64,000 bases of DNA. It comes from VXYL01 sp963666465 (GTDB lineage: Bacteria; Pseudomonadota; Gammaproteobacteria; Pseudomonadales; Azotimanducaceae). Position 1 is the first letter of the stretch, and each line of letters starts with the position of its first letter. The notes beneath the pieces were generated by a model. It saw only the letters and a list, made by a program, of their open reading frames with translations. It did no database searches and was not told the DNA's origin. The translations under genes and the position numbers were made by a program. This document shows, piece by piece, positions 1-9,111 of the stretch. The DNA is taken from positions 2,542,001 to 2,606,000 of the forward strand of contig OY762824.1 in assembly GCA_963666465.1 (NCBI GenBank), given 5' to 3'.

Positions 1-271
1 CCGGCTGAAGGCTTGCATGAAAGCACGCCCCCAGCGATGGGGGAATGCCGGCACTTCCTTGCGCGTCAGCGGTCGAGGAAGCTTCCCCGGCTGAAGGCTT
101 GCATGAAAGCACGCCCCCAGCGATGGGGGAATGCCGGCACTTCCTTGCGCGTCAGCGGTCGAGGAAGCTTCCCCGGCTGAAGGCTTGCATGAAAGCACGC
201 CCCCAGCGATGGGGGAATGCCGGCACTTCCTTGCGCGTCAGCGGTCGAGGAAGCTTCCCCGGCTGAAGGCT
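1..271. repeat. Tandem array of an 86-bp repeat, cut by the window edge
   Basis: Three full 86-bp units start at 1, 87 and 173, and a 13-bp partial fourth unit starts at 259. The copies look identical. Each unit contains an internal palindrome (CCCCCAGCGATGGGGG) and the junction GCTTCCCCGGCTGAAGGCT. That junction is the reverse complement of the core shared by the repeats at 20543-20633 (mnmA), 28172-28261 (rlmN) and 58094-58672. The array must extend to the left of the window. Short ORFs read through it but have no protein-like features. Confidence 0.95.
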
Positions 272-434
272 CCTATGGAGAGTGGTCCCGGCAGGCAAAT
301 CGACACAGGGCCCCAATGCCGAGCCAAAGACCGTGCGCAATCGAATGCCTGTGCTACAGGCCGGCGGGCGCGCCTTGCGGCGCGCAGGGGCGCCCTTCGG
401 GCGCGTCGCCAGGATGTCCTCCCTCCAGAGGTTC
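272..434. other. Intergenic mosaic of repeat fragments
   Basis: No gene is seen. Bases 285-302 are the reverse complement of part of the element at 10298-10423 (TTTGCCTGCCGGGACCAC). Bases 360-420 are GC-rich palindromes of the GCGCGCC/GGCGCGC type that recur at 7488-7615 and 37636-37745. Confidence 0.6.
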
Positions 435-1427
435 TCACCAGCTCCGCGCGAGCCCGCTCTCCGCCAGTTCCTCCCAGAGCGCGTCCGGAATCGGCTCGGC
501 GATGAAGCCGAGGTTCTGCTCCACTTCGTCGGTCGCCCACATGCCGGGAATCACCGCCGCCACCGCCGGATGGCGCAACGGGTATTGCAGCGCCGCAGCG
601 CGTGGATCGACGCCGTGGCGCTCCGCGGTGCGACGTATCGCCTGCGCCTTTTCGTAGAGTTCGTCCGAGGAGGGCTTGTAGTCGTAGGTGGCGCGGCGAC
701 GGTCGTCGATGGCGAGGATGCCTGAGTTGTAGGGCCCGCCGATGACGATGGACACGCCCCGCTCGACGCACTTTGGCAGGAACGAGTCCAGCGGTTCCTG
801 CTCCAGCAGGGTGAAGCGGCCGGCCAGGAGGAAGCAGTCCACCTCGAAGCGGTCCATGACCTCGCTGCACACCTGCCACTCGTTGACACCGAGGCCCACG
901 GCCCGCACCACGCCTTGATCGCGCAGCTCGCACAAGGCCGGCAGCGCACCTTGCACGGCAGCCTTGAAGATGCCGGGTTGGGCATCGCTGTGGGTCCATG
1001 CGTCAATGTCGTGGCAGAGCGCAATGTCGATGCGATCGAGTCCGAGTCGGGTCAGGCTCGCATCGAGGGATCGGCGCACGCCGTCGTAGCTGTAGTCGTA
1101 GCGGATGGCGAAGGGTTCGTTGTCCCGCATCCCGGCATAGCGCTCGCCTTCCGCCGCCGGCACCAGCAGCCGCCCCACCTTGGATGAAAGCGCGAATTCG
1201 TCCCGCGGCAGCGTCGCAAGCGCCGCCCCAAGCCGCCGTTCGCTGAGGCCGTGGCCATAGAGCGGCGCGGTGTCGAAGTAGCGAATGCCCCCTTCCCAGG
1301 CGCGGCGGACGATGGCGGAGGCATCCTCCTCTCGAATCCGATCCCCCACCGCACCAAGCGGCGCCCCACCAAAGCCGAGCTTGGTGACCTGCGCTTGCGT
1401 GCTGCCGATCCGCCGCCTGTCGATCAT
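435..1427 (-). CDS. Aldo/keto reductase, D-threo-aldose 1-dehydrogenase / pyridoxal 4-dehydrogenase type
   Basis: A 330-residue cytoplasmic NAD(P)H-dependent oxidoreductase of the aldo/keto reductase superfamily. The catalytic tetrad is visible as Asp52 and Tyr57 (in FDTAPLYG), Lys83 (SSKVGR) and His139 (LCHD). The His-Asp pairing and the GLSERRLG stretch point to the branch that oxidises aldoses such as L-fucose, or pyridoxal; the substrate cannot be fixed from sequence. ATG at 1427 was chosen because GGAGGAGGAA lies just upstream on the minus strand; an upstream in-frame start at 1481 lacks a ribosome site and lies in repeat DNA. It stands alone, in the same direction as the receptor gene behind it. 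Confidence 0.9.
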   Translation of the reverse strand: MIDRRRIGSTQAQVTKLGFGGAPLGAVGDRIREEDASAIVRRAWEGGIRYFDTAPLYGHGLSERRLGAALATLPRDEFALSSKVGRLLVPAAEGERYAGMRDNEPFAIRYDYSYDGVRRSLDASLTRLGLDRIDIALCHDIDAWTHSDAQPGIFKAAVQGALPALCELRDQGVVRAVGLGVNEWQVCSEVMDRFEVDCFLLAGRFTLLEQEPLDSFLPKCVERGVSIVIGGPYNSGILAIDDRRRATYDYKPSSDELYEKAQAIRRTAERHGVDPRAAALQYPLRHPAVAAVIPGMWATDEVEQNLGFIAEPIPDALWEELAESGLARSW

Positions 1428-1610
1428 GCATTCCTCCTCCCGCGTGGCGTGTATCCCATGTTGCCAGATGACGCGCCTCACGGCGCGCAGGAGAGCGAGA
1501 CGCCCTCTCCAGCGAGGGGTTCCCGCCCTGCAGGCCCGGGGCGAAAAGAAAAAGCGGCGCGAGGAAGCCCCCGCGCCGCTTGCATGGTGAGCAGGCCCGA
1601 AGGCCCTGTG

Positions 1611-4600
1611 TCAGAACTCGTGCCGGAACCGGGCGAACACCATGCGTCCGCGCGGGTCGTGGATGGCGAGTTCGATGTTGGCGCCGAAGGCGCCGCTCAG
1701 CGGGTCCGGATAGGTGTCGAACAGGTTGCGCGCCCCCACTTCCATGACCGTGCTGCTGTCGCCGATCAGGCCATCGAAGCGGTACGAATACGTCAAGTCC
1801 ACGTAGGTGATGCCCTCGATGTCCACCGCCGTCCAGTTGGCGTCGATGGCGGAGTTCCAGCGCGCGCGCATGAGGGCGTTGTGGCGGTCGAGGTTCCAGT
1901 TCACCGAGCCGATCACCCGGAACTCCGGCAGCGTCGGGATCACGTCGATGCCGAGGTTCTGCAAGCCCACGGCGTCGCCGGAGTTGCCGCCGCCGAAGTC
2001 GTACACGTACTCGAGGATCTGCGTCGCCTGCAGGTCGAAGCGCAGCGCGCCGAGCGACTCCAGGCGCCACGTGTAGTTGGCGTAGGCGTCAACCGAGGTC
2101 TGATCCATCACGTCGGCGTTGACGTACTTCCCCCGCACCGAAACGATCGTGTAGGACGGCGGTCCGCCGCGCACGATGTTCGGATCCTGGAAGTTCTCCA
2201 CCCAGTTGACGGCATCGTCGCGGTTGACGCTGCCCGGAGGGCAGGCACCGGCCGAAGCGCCGGTGCAGCCGGGCTGCGGGAACATCTCGAGGAAGTTCCT
2301 GAGGTCCGTCTCCACCACCCGCGGCCCGCGCAGGAAGGTGATGCGGTCCGTGAAGTAGTAGTTGGCGTAGTCCACCCCGACGTTGAGATCGCCGTCGAGC
2401 AGCGCGAGCGAGAAGCCGACGTTGAAAACCTCCGCTTCCTCCGGCTGCAGCGTCGGATCGCCGCCGCCGATGTTGGTGCGGTAGGTGCCCTCGAAGTCGC
2501 CGAAGAAGGGATCGTTGGTCGATTGCAGGAACGAGAACTCCGGCGCGAAGCGCTGGCCGATGCTCGGTGCCCGGAAGGCGGTCGAGTAGGAGCCGCGCAG
2601 GGATATCCAGTCGAGCGGCTGGTACAGCACGGCGATCTTCGGATCGAAGGTCTCGCCGACGTCCTCATAGGAGGTGTAGCGCCCGGCGATCTGCACCTCG
2701 CCCTCGCCGAACGTGTCGTCGCTGACGAACGGCACCGCCACCTCGAAGAAGACGGATTCGATCACGTCTTGCGCCGCGTAGTCGAACGAGCAGGCGTCGT
2801 ACCAGTTGTTGCACTGGTTCTCGTCGCTGCGGGCGTCCCAGATCAGCCGCACCGAACGTCGCTCGAGGCCGACGGCACCAGCGATGGTGCCAGCCCAGCC
2901 GTCGTGCAGGTCGCCGGTGGCGATCACGTCATACGACGTGAGCGTGGTCTTCTGCAGCCGAATGGCGTTGATGTCGATGGCATCGGCCACGAACTGATGG
3001 TTGGGATAGTCGCCCAGGTTGGGGTTGCCGGCCGCACCCGGATCGGTGCAGTTGCGGTAGCGGCAGTTGAGCGCATTGGTGGAGAACGGGTTGTAGTAGC
3101 GGTACTGATCCAGATGGCCGTCCGGCACGCCCGGCGCCGGCCCCAGTTCCCCTTGCAGCCCCAGGAGCACGGCGCGGTAGCTGCCGTTCTTGCGGAAGCG
3201 CAAGTCCACGTTCTGCTGCAGCTGCACGGACGCCGTGGCCTCCCAGCCCCTGTCGCCAAGCCAGCCCTCGGTGAAGGTGTAGGTCAGGTTGTGGCCCATG
3301 CGGTAGGTGTTGATGTCGTAGGTGGCGTAGCCGAGGTTGGCGCCGGAGGCGTCGAGGTTCGAAGGCAGGTTGCCGAGCTTGCCGAACAGGCGCAGCGCGG
3401 CGATCTGCACGTCCTCGTTGAATTCGATGCCCATGCTTGGGTCGAACGGATCCTCGGCGAGGATGACGTTGTTGTCGGCATCGCGGTCCGGCACGCCGTT
3501 GCCGTCCATGTCCTGGGCATGCAGGAGCTCGCGGCTGCCAAGGTCGATCATGCCGTTGCTGTTGCGGTCGTAGTAGGCCGTGAACGGGTTGCCGGGATGG
3601 TCGCCGGCGATGCCGCCGAGGGCCAGGTTGATGTCGCGGATTCGCCCGCCGGGGTTGGTGGGGGAGCCGCGGCTGCGGGTGCGCTGGCGGGAGTAGATGA
3701 GGTCGGCGTTGTAGGCGAGGTTGTCGGTCACCTGCCGCTCGAAGTTGACGAAGGTGTTGAGCACCTTGTTCGGCGTCACGAAGTTGAAGAACTCGCCGAA
3801 CTGGAAGCGGCAGGTGGTGCCGACCAGATTGCCGGAGATGTTGTTGCGGTAGTTGCCGATCTCCGTGCCGAGGCCGTTGCCGCCGGGGCTCTGGGCGACC
3901 CCGCAGCCCGGGTCCGGGGTCCGCTCCCGCCTGATCGAGCCGTCGTCATTGCGCTGAAACGAGCCGTCCTCGCCCCGGACGGGCACGTTGTAGGTTCCGG
4001 GGTTGCCGGTGCCGGAGCTCGAGAAGCTGTTGCCGAGCAGGTTCGGGCGTTCCGTCTGGTATAGCGCCGTGCGCTGGCGATACTCCAAGGCAACGGTGAA
4101 GTAGCCGTTGTCGGTGAGGTCGCCGAGGATGAAGTTCGCCACCTGCTCGCTGTGGTCGCCGCGGCTGTCCATCTGGTGCTGGAAGCCGGCTTCGGCGCCT
4201 TGGTAGCCCGTCTTCGGCACGATGTTCAGCACGCCGGCCACGGCATCGGAGCCGTAGAGGGCGGAGGCGCCGTCCTTGAGGATGTCGATCCGTCGCACCG
4301 CGATCTGCGGCAGGAGGTTGTTGAGGTTGGCGTCGAGCACCCGCTTGCCGTTCAGCAGGGTGAGCGTGGCGCCGCCGCCGAGACCGCGCAGGTTCGCCCC
4401 GGTGCGGTTGCCTTCGGGGTTGGTCACCGAATAGTGCGAGGCGAAGGCGTCGGAGCCGTAGTTGAAGGTCTGGTTGTAGATGATCTCGCCCATCGCCGGG
4501 GTCGATTCCGCTTCGATGTCCACGGCATCGAGCACCTTGAGCGGCGAGGCCGAGTCGAAGTTGTCCTTCTTGATGAGCGAACCGGTGACGACGACCTCCT

Positions 4601-4751
4601 CGATCATCTGGTCTTCGTCCCTTTCCTGCGCCTGCGCAAACATGGCGGAGGCGACAAGGCCGATGGCCGCGCTCCACGAAACGCCGCGGAACAGCGCCCT
4701 GCGCCGTCCTCGCCGCGCCCCCGGCCCTTGTGCAGTACCTTTCTTCGTCAT
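1611..4751 (-). CDS. TonB-dependent outer-membrane receptor
   Basis: A 1046-residue outer-membrane transporter. A charged N-terminus (RRGRRR) and a hydrophobic segment ending AQAQ form the signal peptide. EEVVVTG at the mature start is a TonB box, followed by a plug domain (NLRGLGGGATLTLLNGKRV) and a long beta-barrel ending in aromatic ARFRHEF. The length and several Cys- and Asn/Asp-rich loops resemble the large receptors common in Sphingomonas, Caulobacter and Xanthomonas relatives that take up oligosaccharides or peptides; no substrate can be named. ATG at 4751 follows GAGAGGGA. A 937-codon ORF on the opposite strand is a shadow of this gene. Confidence 0.95.
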   Translation of the reverse strand: MTKKGTAQGPGARRGRRRALFRGVSWSAAIGLVASAMFAQAQERDEDQMIEEVVVTGSLIKKDNFDSASPLKVLDAVDIEAESTPAMGEIIYNQTFNYGSDAFASHYSVTNPEGNRTGANLRGLGGGATLTLLNGKRVLDANLNNLLPQIAVRRIDILKDGASALYGSDAVAGVLNIVPKTGYQGAEAGFQHQMDSRGDHSEQVANFILGDLTDNGYFTVALEYRQRTALYQTERPNLLGNSFSSSGTGNPGTYNVPVRGEDGSFQRNDDGSIRRERTPDPGCGVAQSPGGNGLGTEIGNYRNNISGNLVGTTCRFQFGEFFNFVTPNKVLNTFVNFERQVTDNLAYNADLIYSRQRTRSRGSPTNPGGRIRDINLALGGIAGDHPGNPFTAYYDRNSNGMIDLGSRELLHAQDMDGNGVPDRDADNNVILAEDPFDPSMGIEFNEDVQIAALRLFGKLGNLPSNLDASGANLGYATYDINTYRMGHNLTYTFTEGWLGDRGWEATASVQLQQNVDLRFRKNGSYRAVLLGLQGELGPAPGVPDGHLDQYRYYNPFSTNALNCRYRNCTDPGAAGNPNLGDYPNHQFVADAIDINAIRLQKTTLTSYDVIATGDLHDGWAGTIAGAVGLERRSVRLIWDARSDENQCNNWYDACSFDYAAQDVIESVFFEVAVPFVSDDTFGEGEVQIAGRYTSYEDVGETFDPKIAVLYQPLDWISLRGSYSTAFRAPSIGQRFAPEFSFLQSTNDPFFGDFEGTYRTNIGGGDPTLQPEEAEVFNVGFSLALLDGDLNVGVDYANYYFTDRITFLRGPRVVETDLRNFLEMFPQPGCTGASAGACPPGSVNRDDAVNWVENFQDPNIVRGGPPSYTIVSVRGKYVNADVMDQTSVDAYANYTWRLESLGALRFDLQATQILEYVYDFGGGNSGDAVGLQNLGIDVIPTLPEFRVIGSVNWNLDRHNALMRARWNSAIDANWTAVDIEGITYVDLTYSYRFDGLIGDSSTVMEVGARNLFDTYPDPLSGAFGANIELAIHDPRGRMVFARFRHEF

Positions 4752-5009
4752 GGAGTGTCCCTCTCGTTCGATTGAAAACGACCGCTCGGCTAGGTTGTTG
4801 CTTGGCCCTGGCGGCCAGCCTGCTTTCGGGTGGCCAAGCCCGGCCACGGTCCCTGTGCGATGCGGCGCCTCGGACAGGCGAGGACGCCCTCGCGCGGGCG
4901 ACAGAGGGATGTTTCAGAAAATGCCCGGTTATGTCAAGCCCGTAGCATCCTGGCTTTCCTGGGGCGGGGTGGTTGGCAGTCCCTCTGCCTCGGGCGCCGC
5001 ACGCGGCCG

Positions 5010-5555
5010 CTACCGTCGATCGAATACGCGCTCGCTGTGGACCCTCTCGTCCCCCGTGTCCACCGAGACGCTCACGCGCAGACGTTGGCCGCCAGCTTCG
5101 AGTATCAGTCGCTCCGAGCCGCCAACGCCGCCGCGTTCGGAGAGGATGACGAGTTCGCCTTCCTGCCAGCCCGTGCGGACGCGCCAGAAGTCGCGCTCCC
5201 GTTCGCCCCAGGTGAAGTCGAGATAGTTCGAGTCTTCGCCGCGGTAGTAGTACACCCCCATCGACTGCCGGTCCTGCTCGATCACCAGCCGTGTCGCCGC
5301 CAGCACGGGGAAGTCCTGCGCAACGAAGGCGCCGGAAGCTGTGGGATCCTTCTGCCGCCCGCGGGCGATGCGGCGATCCTCCCGGCGGCGAATGGCGTCG
5401 ATGTTCGGAGGCGGGTCGCTGGCCGCCTCGTCGAGCACCCACTCGCCGGAGAGGTCCAGTCCCGGCGGCGGCGCCTCGGACAGCGAGGTGCAGGCGGCGA
5501 GCCAACCGAGCGCCCAGAGCGCCAGCAAAACCCTTGTCGGTTTCGACGAGTCCAC
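5010..5555 (-). CDS. Putative lipoprotein of unknown function
   Basis: A 181-residue protein with a classic lipoprotein signal: short charged start, hydrophobic run (VLLALWALGWLAAC) and a LAAC lipobox, so it should be processed by LspA and anchored in a membrane facing the periplasm. The rest is polar, rich in Asp, Arg and Glu, and appears to form a small beta-rich domain (many VIEQD/VSVS strands). No family was recognised. A GTG start at 5555 is preferred because AAGGGG lies six bases upstream; no ATG fits the lipoprotein signal. It follows the DUF8091-like gene after 62 bases and may share its transcript. Confidence 0.75.
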   Translation of the reverse strand: MDSSKPTRVLLALWALGWLAACTSLSEAPPPGLDLSGEWVLDEAASDPPPNIDAIRRREDRRIARGRQKDPTASGAFVAQDFPVLAATRLVIEQDRQSMGVYYYRGEDSNYLDFTWGERERDFWRVRTGWQEGELVILSERGGVGGSERLILEAGGQRLRVSVSVDTGDERVHSERVFDRR

Positions 5556-5617
5556 GAGGTACCCCTTGCGAGCAGCCGCGACAGAGCTTACCGCCCGGCA
5601 ACCTCCGCCGCAGGGCT

Positions 5618-6358
5618 TCAGGCGGCATTGCCCGCATAGACGATGGCATTGCCCTCCTTGCCGACGATCCGCACCACGCCGCAAGCGTGCAGGCAGTACG
5701 CCGCCTGCTGCCCCAGCCGGCGTGGGCGGCGAATGGCGGCGGCGAGGTCAGCGGTGGTGAACCGCTCCGGCAGCTTCGGCGAGACCAGGGCAAAGAGGTC
5801 TGCCATCGCGCCGACAGACACGGTCTCGCGCACGTCCACCAGCCGCCGCCCCACGATCACCCAACCCTTGCGGCGACGCCCCCGGCGACCGTCGAACACG
5901 CGGTACTCGTCCTCTTCGGTGAGCACCACGTCGAGCGAAAGGCGGGGATGCTCCAGCAGCGTCGGCATGTACACGAGCTCGGCAAAGGCATCGAAGACCG
6001 CGCCCCTGCGCGGCGAACGCCGCCTCGTGGTCTCGCCGTCCTCGTCCTGTGGCAGCTTGACGATATGCCGCACCTGGGCAATCGGATGCACCAAGGTCAC
6101 GAGGTGCCTGTCGAGCAGCGGCGGCAGCTTGCGCCTGAGGCGGGAGAAGCCCGAAGTCTGAATCTCGAACAGGCGGCCGTCGCGCGCCACATCGGCCACG
6201 AAGCCGTCGATCGGCACCTCCAGCTCCGCCCCTTCGCCGCTGCCGCCGGTGGCATAGCGCTGCTTGAGCGCCTCGTGAACCGATCCCTCGTTCAGCGTGC
6301 CGATGATCGCCTGCGGAGGCGCCACCGGCGTGCTGCCCGACTCGCCTGCGTCTGTCAT
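5618..6358 (-). CDS. DUF8091-like protein with a possible nuclease-fold N-terminus
   Basis: A 246-residue protein that resembles an uncharacterised family I associate with DUF8091. The N-terminal half has GTLNEGSVHEALK, then PIDGFVADVARDG and LFEIQT, then SRLRRKLPPLLDRH and LVHPI. An acidic residue on one strand followed by E-x-Q on the next recalls PD-(D/E)XK nucleases, with Gln in place of the usual Lys. The C-terminal part (FTTADLAAAIRRP, QQAAYCLHACGVV) looks like a winged helix-turn-helix. The ATG at 6358 faces the small gene at 6409 divergently with a 50-base gap, so both promoters must lie within or overlap that gap. Function is unknown; no catalytic test can be made from sequence. Confidence 0.7.
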   Translation of the reverse strand: MTDAGESGSTPVAPPQAIIGTLNEGSVHEALKQRYATGGSGEGAELEVPIDGFVADVARDGRLFEIQTSGFSRLRRKLPPLLDRHLVTLVHPIAQVRHIVKLPQDEDGETTRRRSPRRGAVFDAFAELVYMPTLLEHPRLSLDVVLTEEDEYRVFDGRRGRRRKGWVIVGRRLVDVRETVSVGAMADLFALVSPKLPERFTTADLAAAIRRPRRLGQQAAYCLHACGVVRIVGKEGNAIVYAGNAA

Positions 6359-6408
6359 ACTTGCCGCCTCAAGCTCCCCAACCCCCATCCACCGCGAGGA
6401 CCCAACGC

Positions 6409-6708
6409 ATGAGCAACGTCGACGGCACCTGGAACGTCACCACCAATACCCCCATGGGCGCCCAAAAAGGCACCCTGACACTGGTCGCCGACGGCGACAA
6501 GCTCACCGGCACCATGTCCGGCGCCCAAGGCACCACCGACATCCAGAGCGGCGCCGTGAACGGCAACGACGTGTCCTGGAAGATCGACATCACCTCCCCA
6601 ATGCCCATGACCCTGGAGTTCAGCGGCACGGTTGACGACGACAGCATCAGCGGCAACGTCAAACTCGGCGCATTCGGCAACGCCGCGTTCGAGGGCGCCC
6701 GCGCCTGA
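6409..6708 (+). CDS. Small beta-rich hypothetical protein
   Basis: A 99-residue protein without signal peptide or membrane segment. It is made of repeating short strands (GTWNVTTNTPMG, GTLTLVADGDKLTGTMSG, NDVSWKIDITSPMPMTLEFSG), like the small conserved proteins that appear to form an eight-stranded barrel or sandwich. ATG at 6409 follows GCGAGGA. Homologues are usually annotated only as hypothetical; ligand binding is a guess I do not make. It is transcribed divergently from the DUF8091-like gene. Confidence 0.75.
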   Translation: MSNVDGTWNVTTNTPMGAQKGTLTLVADGDKLTGTMSGAQGTTDIQSGAVNGNDVSWKIDITSPMPMTLEFSGTVDDDSISGNVKLGAFGNAAFEGARA

Positions 6709-6814
6709 CGGGGTTCTGCGGCGGGGCCTGCTGTCACTTCCCCTTGATGGCGTGGAGAAACCGCAGGCTTTCCCGGAGGGGTGCTTCGCCCAACCCACGC
6801 AACATGGTCCGCCG

Positions 6815-7466
6815 TCAAAACACCGCCAGCGGATTCAACGGCGACCCCGTTCCCCCCGGTACCCGCAACGGCGCCGCGGAGAGCAGGAAGGTCCAACGCC
6901 CCCGCTTCGCCGCCTCCTCCGCCACGTCGTCGAGGTTCAGGTTGTCCGGAATCGGCATTCCAAGCCCCACCAGCACGAGCTGGTGCAGAGGATTCGCCAG
7001 CCCCTCGACCCCGGACGGGCATCACGTCGCTCACCCCGTCGCAGCCGATCACCGCCATGTCCCGCGCCTTCAGCCACCTCGCCACCGAGGCGTGCATCCC
7101 CGCCGCCGACTCGACGAAGTTCCACTGCCCCTCCTGACGCACCCGCTCCCAGCGCCCGGTGCGAACGAGAAGCACGTCGCCGCTGCCCACGGTGACGCCC
7201 GTCTCGACCTCCCAAGCCTCGAGCTCGTCAGCCATGATGGCCGTGCCGGGTTCCAGGTAGTCCACCCCCCGCATCCGCGGCAAGTCCACCAGCACGCCGC
7301 GGGTGAAGAGCCCCAGCTTGGCGTTGTGGATGCCCAGCACTCCCGCACTCTCCGGCGTGATGGCGTCGAACGGCACGCCGTTGTAGAGCATGCCGTTGTG
7401 GGCGAAGTGCGGCAGGCCATCCATGTGCGAGTGGGCGAAGCCGTGGTAGGAGACGCTGTATTCATC
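6815..7466 (-). pseudogene. Cyclase / kynurenine-formamidase-like gene, 5'-truncated and frameshifted
   Basis: The conserved C-terminal two thirds of a cyclase-family (PF04199) hydrolase can be read: HGFAHSHMDGLPHF carries the metal-binding His/Asp motif, followed by LFTRGVLVDLPRMRG, DVLLVRTGRWERV, VIGCDGVSDVMP, then GVEGLANPLHQ and PLRVPGGTGSPLNPLAVF to the stop. Two lesions are visible. One extra base near 7016-7020, between DVMP and SGVEG, shifts the frame. The N-terminal ~80-100 residues are missing: upstream of 7466 the sequence turns abruptly into GC-rich repeat. The gene is therefore dead even if the frameshift is a sequencing error. Confidence 0.85.
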
Positions 7467-7651
7467 TATAGGAGGGAGGAGGGAAGAGGGAGGGACGCCC
7501 TCCATGCGCGCCGTCAGGCGCGTCCTCCCTGCACATGCCGCGAGTGCCTGCGCGCCTTGCGGCGCGGCGCGCTTGCGGCGCGATGGAGGACGGGACGCCC
7601 TTCCTCCGGAGGACGGCGCCAGACACTGCACAAGCCAAAGTGAGACACTAT
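7467..7651. repeat. GC-rich palindromic repeat (type C) followed by one end of element B
   Basis: Bases 7488-7615 hold GGACGCCCTCCATGCGCGCC and its inverted counterparts, resembling 37636-37745, 15722-15770 and 61205-61275. Bases 7616-7651 match the right end of element B (GACACTGCACAAGCC, AAAGTGAGACACTA), as at 10388-10423. The block begins where the truncated cyclase gene stops, so its arrival probably removed that gene's 5' end. Confidence 0.75.
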
Positions 7652-7730
7652 CCCCGCCTCTGGCCGCTGTCCATTGCAGCCGCGATTGCCCATACTCGCA
7701 CGCTTTTGGCGCCAGGCGAGGAACGAAGGC

Positions 7731-8714
7731 ATGGCAGACGGCTACCGGGTGATCGGTTCGGAGGAGTCGCCCTATTCGGTCAAGGTGCGGTCGTACTTCC
7801 GCTACAAGAACATCGACCACGAGTGGCTGGAGCGCGGCGCCGCCGGCGACCTCTTCGCCCGCCACGCCCGCCTGCCCCTCGTGCCGCTGGTGGTGACGCC
7901 GGACGACACCGGCATTCAGGACTCCACTCCCATTATCGAGGCCATGGAAGAGCGCTTCCCGGAGCCTTCCATCCACCCCGACGAACCCGTCGCCGCCTTC
8001 GTCTCCGCGCTCTTGGAGGAGTTCGGCGACGAGTGGGGCAACAAGTGGATGTTCCACCTTCGCTGGGCGCGGGAAATCGACCAGATGACGGTGTCCCGTC
8101 GCTTTGCCTCCCGCAGCGCGTCGCCGGAGAAGGTGGAGGAGACGGCCAAGGCCATCCGCGAGCGCATGGTGCCGAGGGTGTGGTTCGTGGGCGCGAACGA
8201 AGTCACGGCGCCGCAGATCGAGCGCTCCTTCCAGGACACCCTGGCGCTGCTCGATGCACATCTCGCCAGCCGCACACACCTCTTCGGCGGCCGTCCCGCT
8301 TTCGCCGACTTCGCTCTCTGGGGGCAGATCTACAACGCCGGCCGCGACCCCACCGGCGGCGGCTGGGTGCAGCGACACGGCAACGTCGTCGGCTGGATCG
8401 AGCGCATGCTGACGCCGGCGGCGGCAGGCGACTTCGAGCCCTGGGCCTCGCTCGCGCCAACCCTGACTCCCCTGCTCAGCAATCAGGTGGCTGACGTATT
8501 CCTGCCCTGGAGCGTCGCCAACGCCGCCGCCATCGCCGCCGGGGACGAGGAGTTCGAGGTGACGCTCAAGGGCCAGCGCTGGGTGCAGAAGCCGCAGAAG
8601 TACCACGCCCGCAGCCTGGCGGCGCTGCGTGCCAGGCACGCCGCCGCGCGAGGCGATGCTGCACTCGACGAACTGCTCGAAGCCACCGGCTGCCGCGGCT
8701 ATCTCGCCGCATGA
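7731..8714 (+). CDS. Glutathione S-transferase-like protein
   Basis: A 327-residue soluble protein. Residues 1-80 form a thioredoxin-fold GST N-terminal domain (SPYSVKVRSYFRYKNI, then LPLVPLVVTPDDTGIQDSTPIIEAMEE, containing the cis-Pro and the Ser/Thr that binds the glutathione gamma-glutamyl group). The remainder is an extended helical C-terminal domain with LFGGRPAFADFALWGQI. It is about 100 residues longer than a typical GST. The first-helix Ser or Tyr could activate the thiol; the substrate is unknown. ATG at 7731 is preceded by GAGGAACGAAGG. It runs in the direction of, and 22 bases ahead of, the small membrane protein gene. Confidence 0.85.
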   Translation: MADGYRVIGSEESPYSVKVRSYFRYKNIDHEWLERGAAGDLFARHARLPLVPLVVTPDDTGIQDSTPIIEAMEERFPEPSIHPDEPVAAFVSALLEEFGDEWGNKWMFHLRWAREIDQMTVSRRFASRSASPEKVEETAKAIRERMVPRVWFVGANEVTAPQIERSFQDTLALLDAHLASRTHLFGGRPAFADFALWGQIYNAGRDPTGGGWVQRHGNVVGWIERMLTPAAAGDFEPWASLAPTLTPLLSNQVADVFLPWSVANAAAIAAGDEEFEVTLKGQRWVQKPQKYHARSLAALRARHAAARGDAALDELLEATGCRGYLAA

Positions 8715-8736
8715 GGCCGCCGGATAGGGTACGCCG

Positions 8737-9111
8737 ATGAACACCACCAGCGTGCGCGACATCGTGGTGCGCATCGCCGTGGTGGGGCTGGGCCTGTGGA
8801 TCGCCGGCGAGATCGTGCCCGGCGTCACCATCGCCGGCCTCCCGACCCTCGTCATGGCGGCGGCGGTGCTCGGCTTCCTCAACGCCATCGTCAAGCCGAT
8901 CCTGGTGCTGCTGTCGCTGCCGTTCATCCTGGTGACGCTGGGGCTCTTCCTGTTCGTCCTGAACGCCGCAACATTTGCCCTCGCGGCATGGCTGTTCGAG
9001 GGTTTCGAAGTGACCGGCTTCGGCTCGGCCCTGCTCGGCTCAATCGTGGTGAGCCTCGCCTCCTGGGCAGTCGCGATCCTGATTCGGGACGACCGCCGCA
9101 AGCAACCCTGA
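8737..9111 (+). CDS. Phage-holin-superfamily-IV-like (DUF360) membrane protein
   Basis: A 124-residue inner-membrane protein with four hydrophobic segments (about residues 8-26, 34-52, 57-80 and 93-117) and a short basic tail DDRRKQP. FLNAIVKPILVLLSLPFILVTLG is the signature stretch of PF04020, a family named after mycobacteriophage holins but widespread on chromosomes with unknown function. Length is normal for the family. It follows the GST-like gene by 22 bases, so the two are probably co-transcribed. Confidence 0.85.
   Translation: MNTTSVRDIVVRIAVVGLGLWIAGEIVPGVTIAGLPTLVMAAAVLGFLNAIVKPILVLLSLPFILVTLGLFLFVLNAATFALAAWLFEGFEVTGFGSALLGSIVVSLASWAVAILIRDDRRKQP

Noticed and set aside
1..271. 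Regularly spaced repeat that could suggest a CRISPR array
   Set aside because: The 86-bp units are contiguous and identical, with no variable spacers and no cas genes; it is a tandem array. The same holds for 58094-58672.
1251..4064. Long plus-strand ORF (937 codons) opposite the TonB receptor
   Set aside because: It is rich in V, A, H, R and E without domain signatures, the typical antisense shadow of a high-GC gene.
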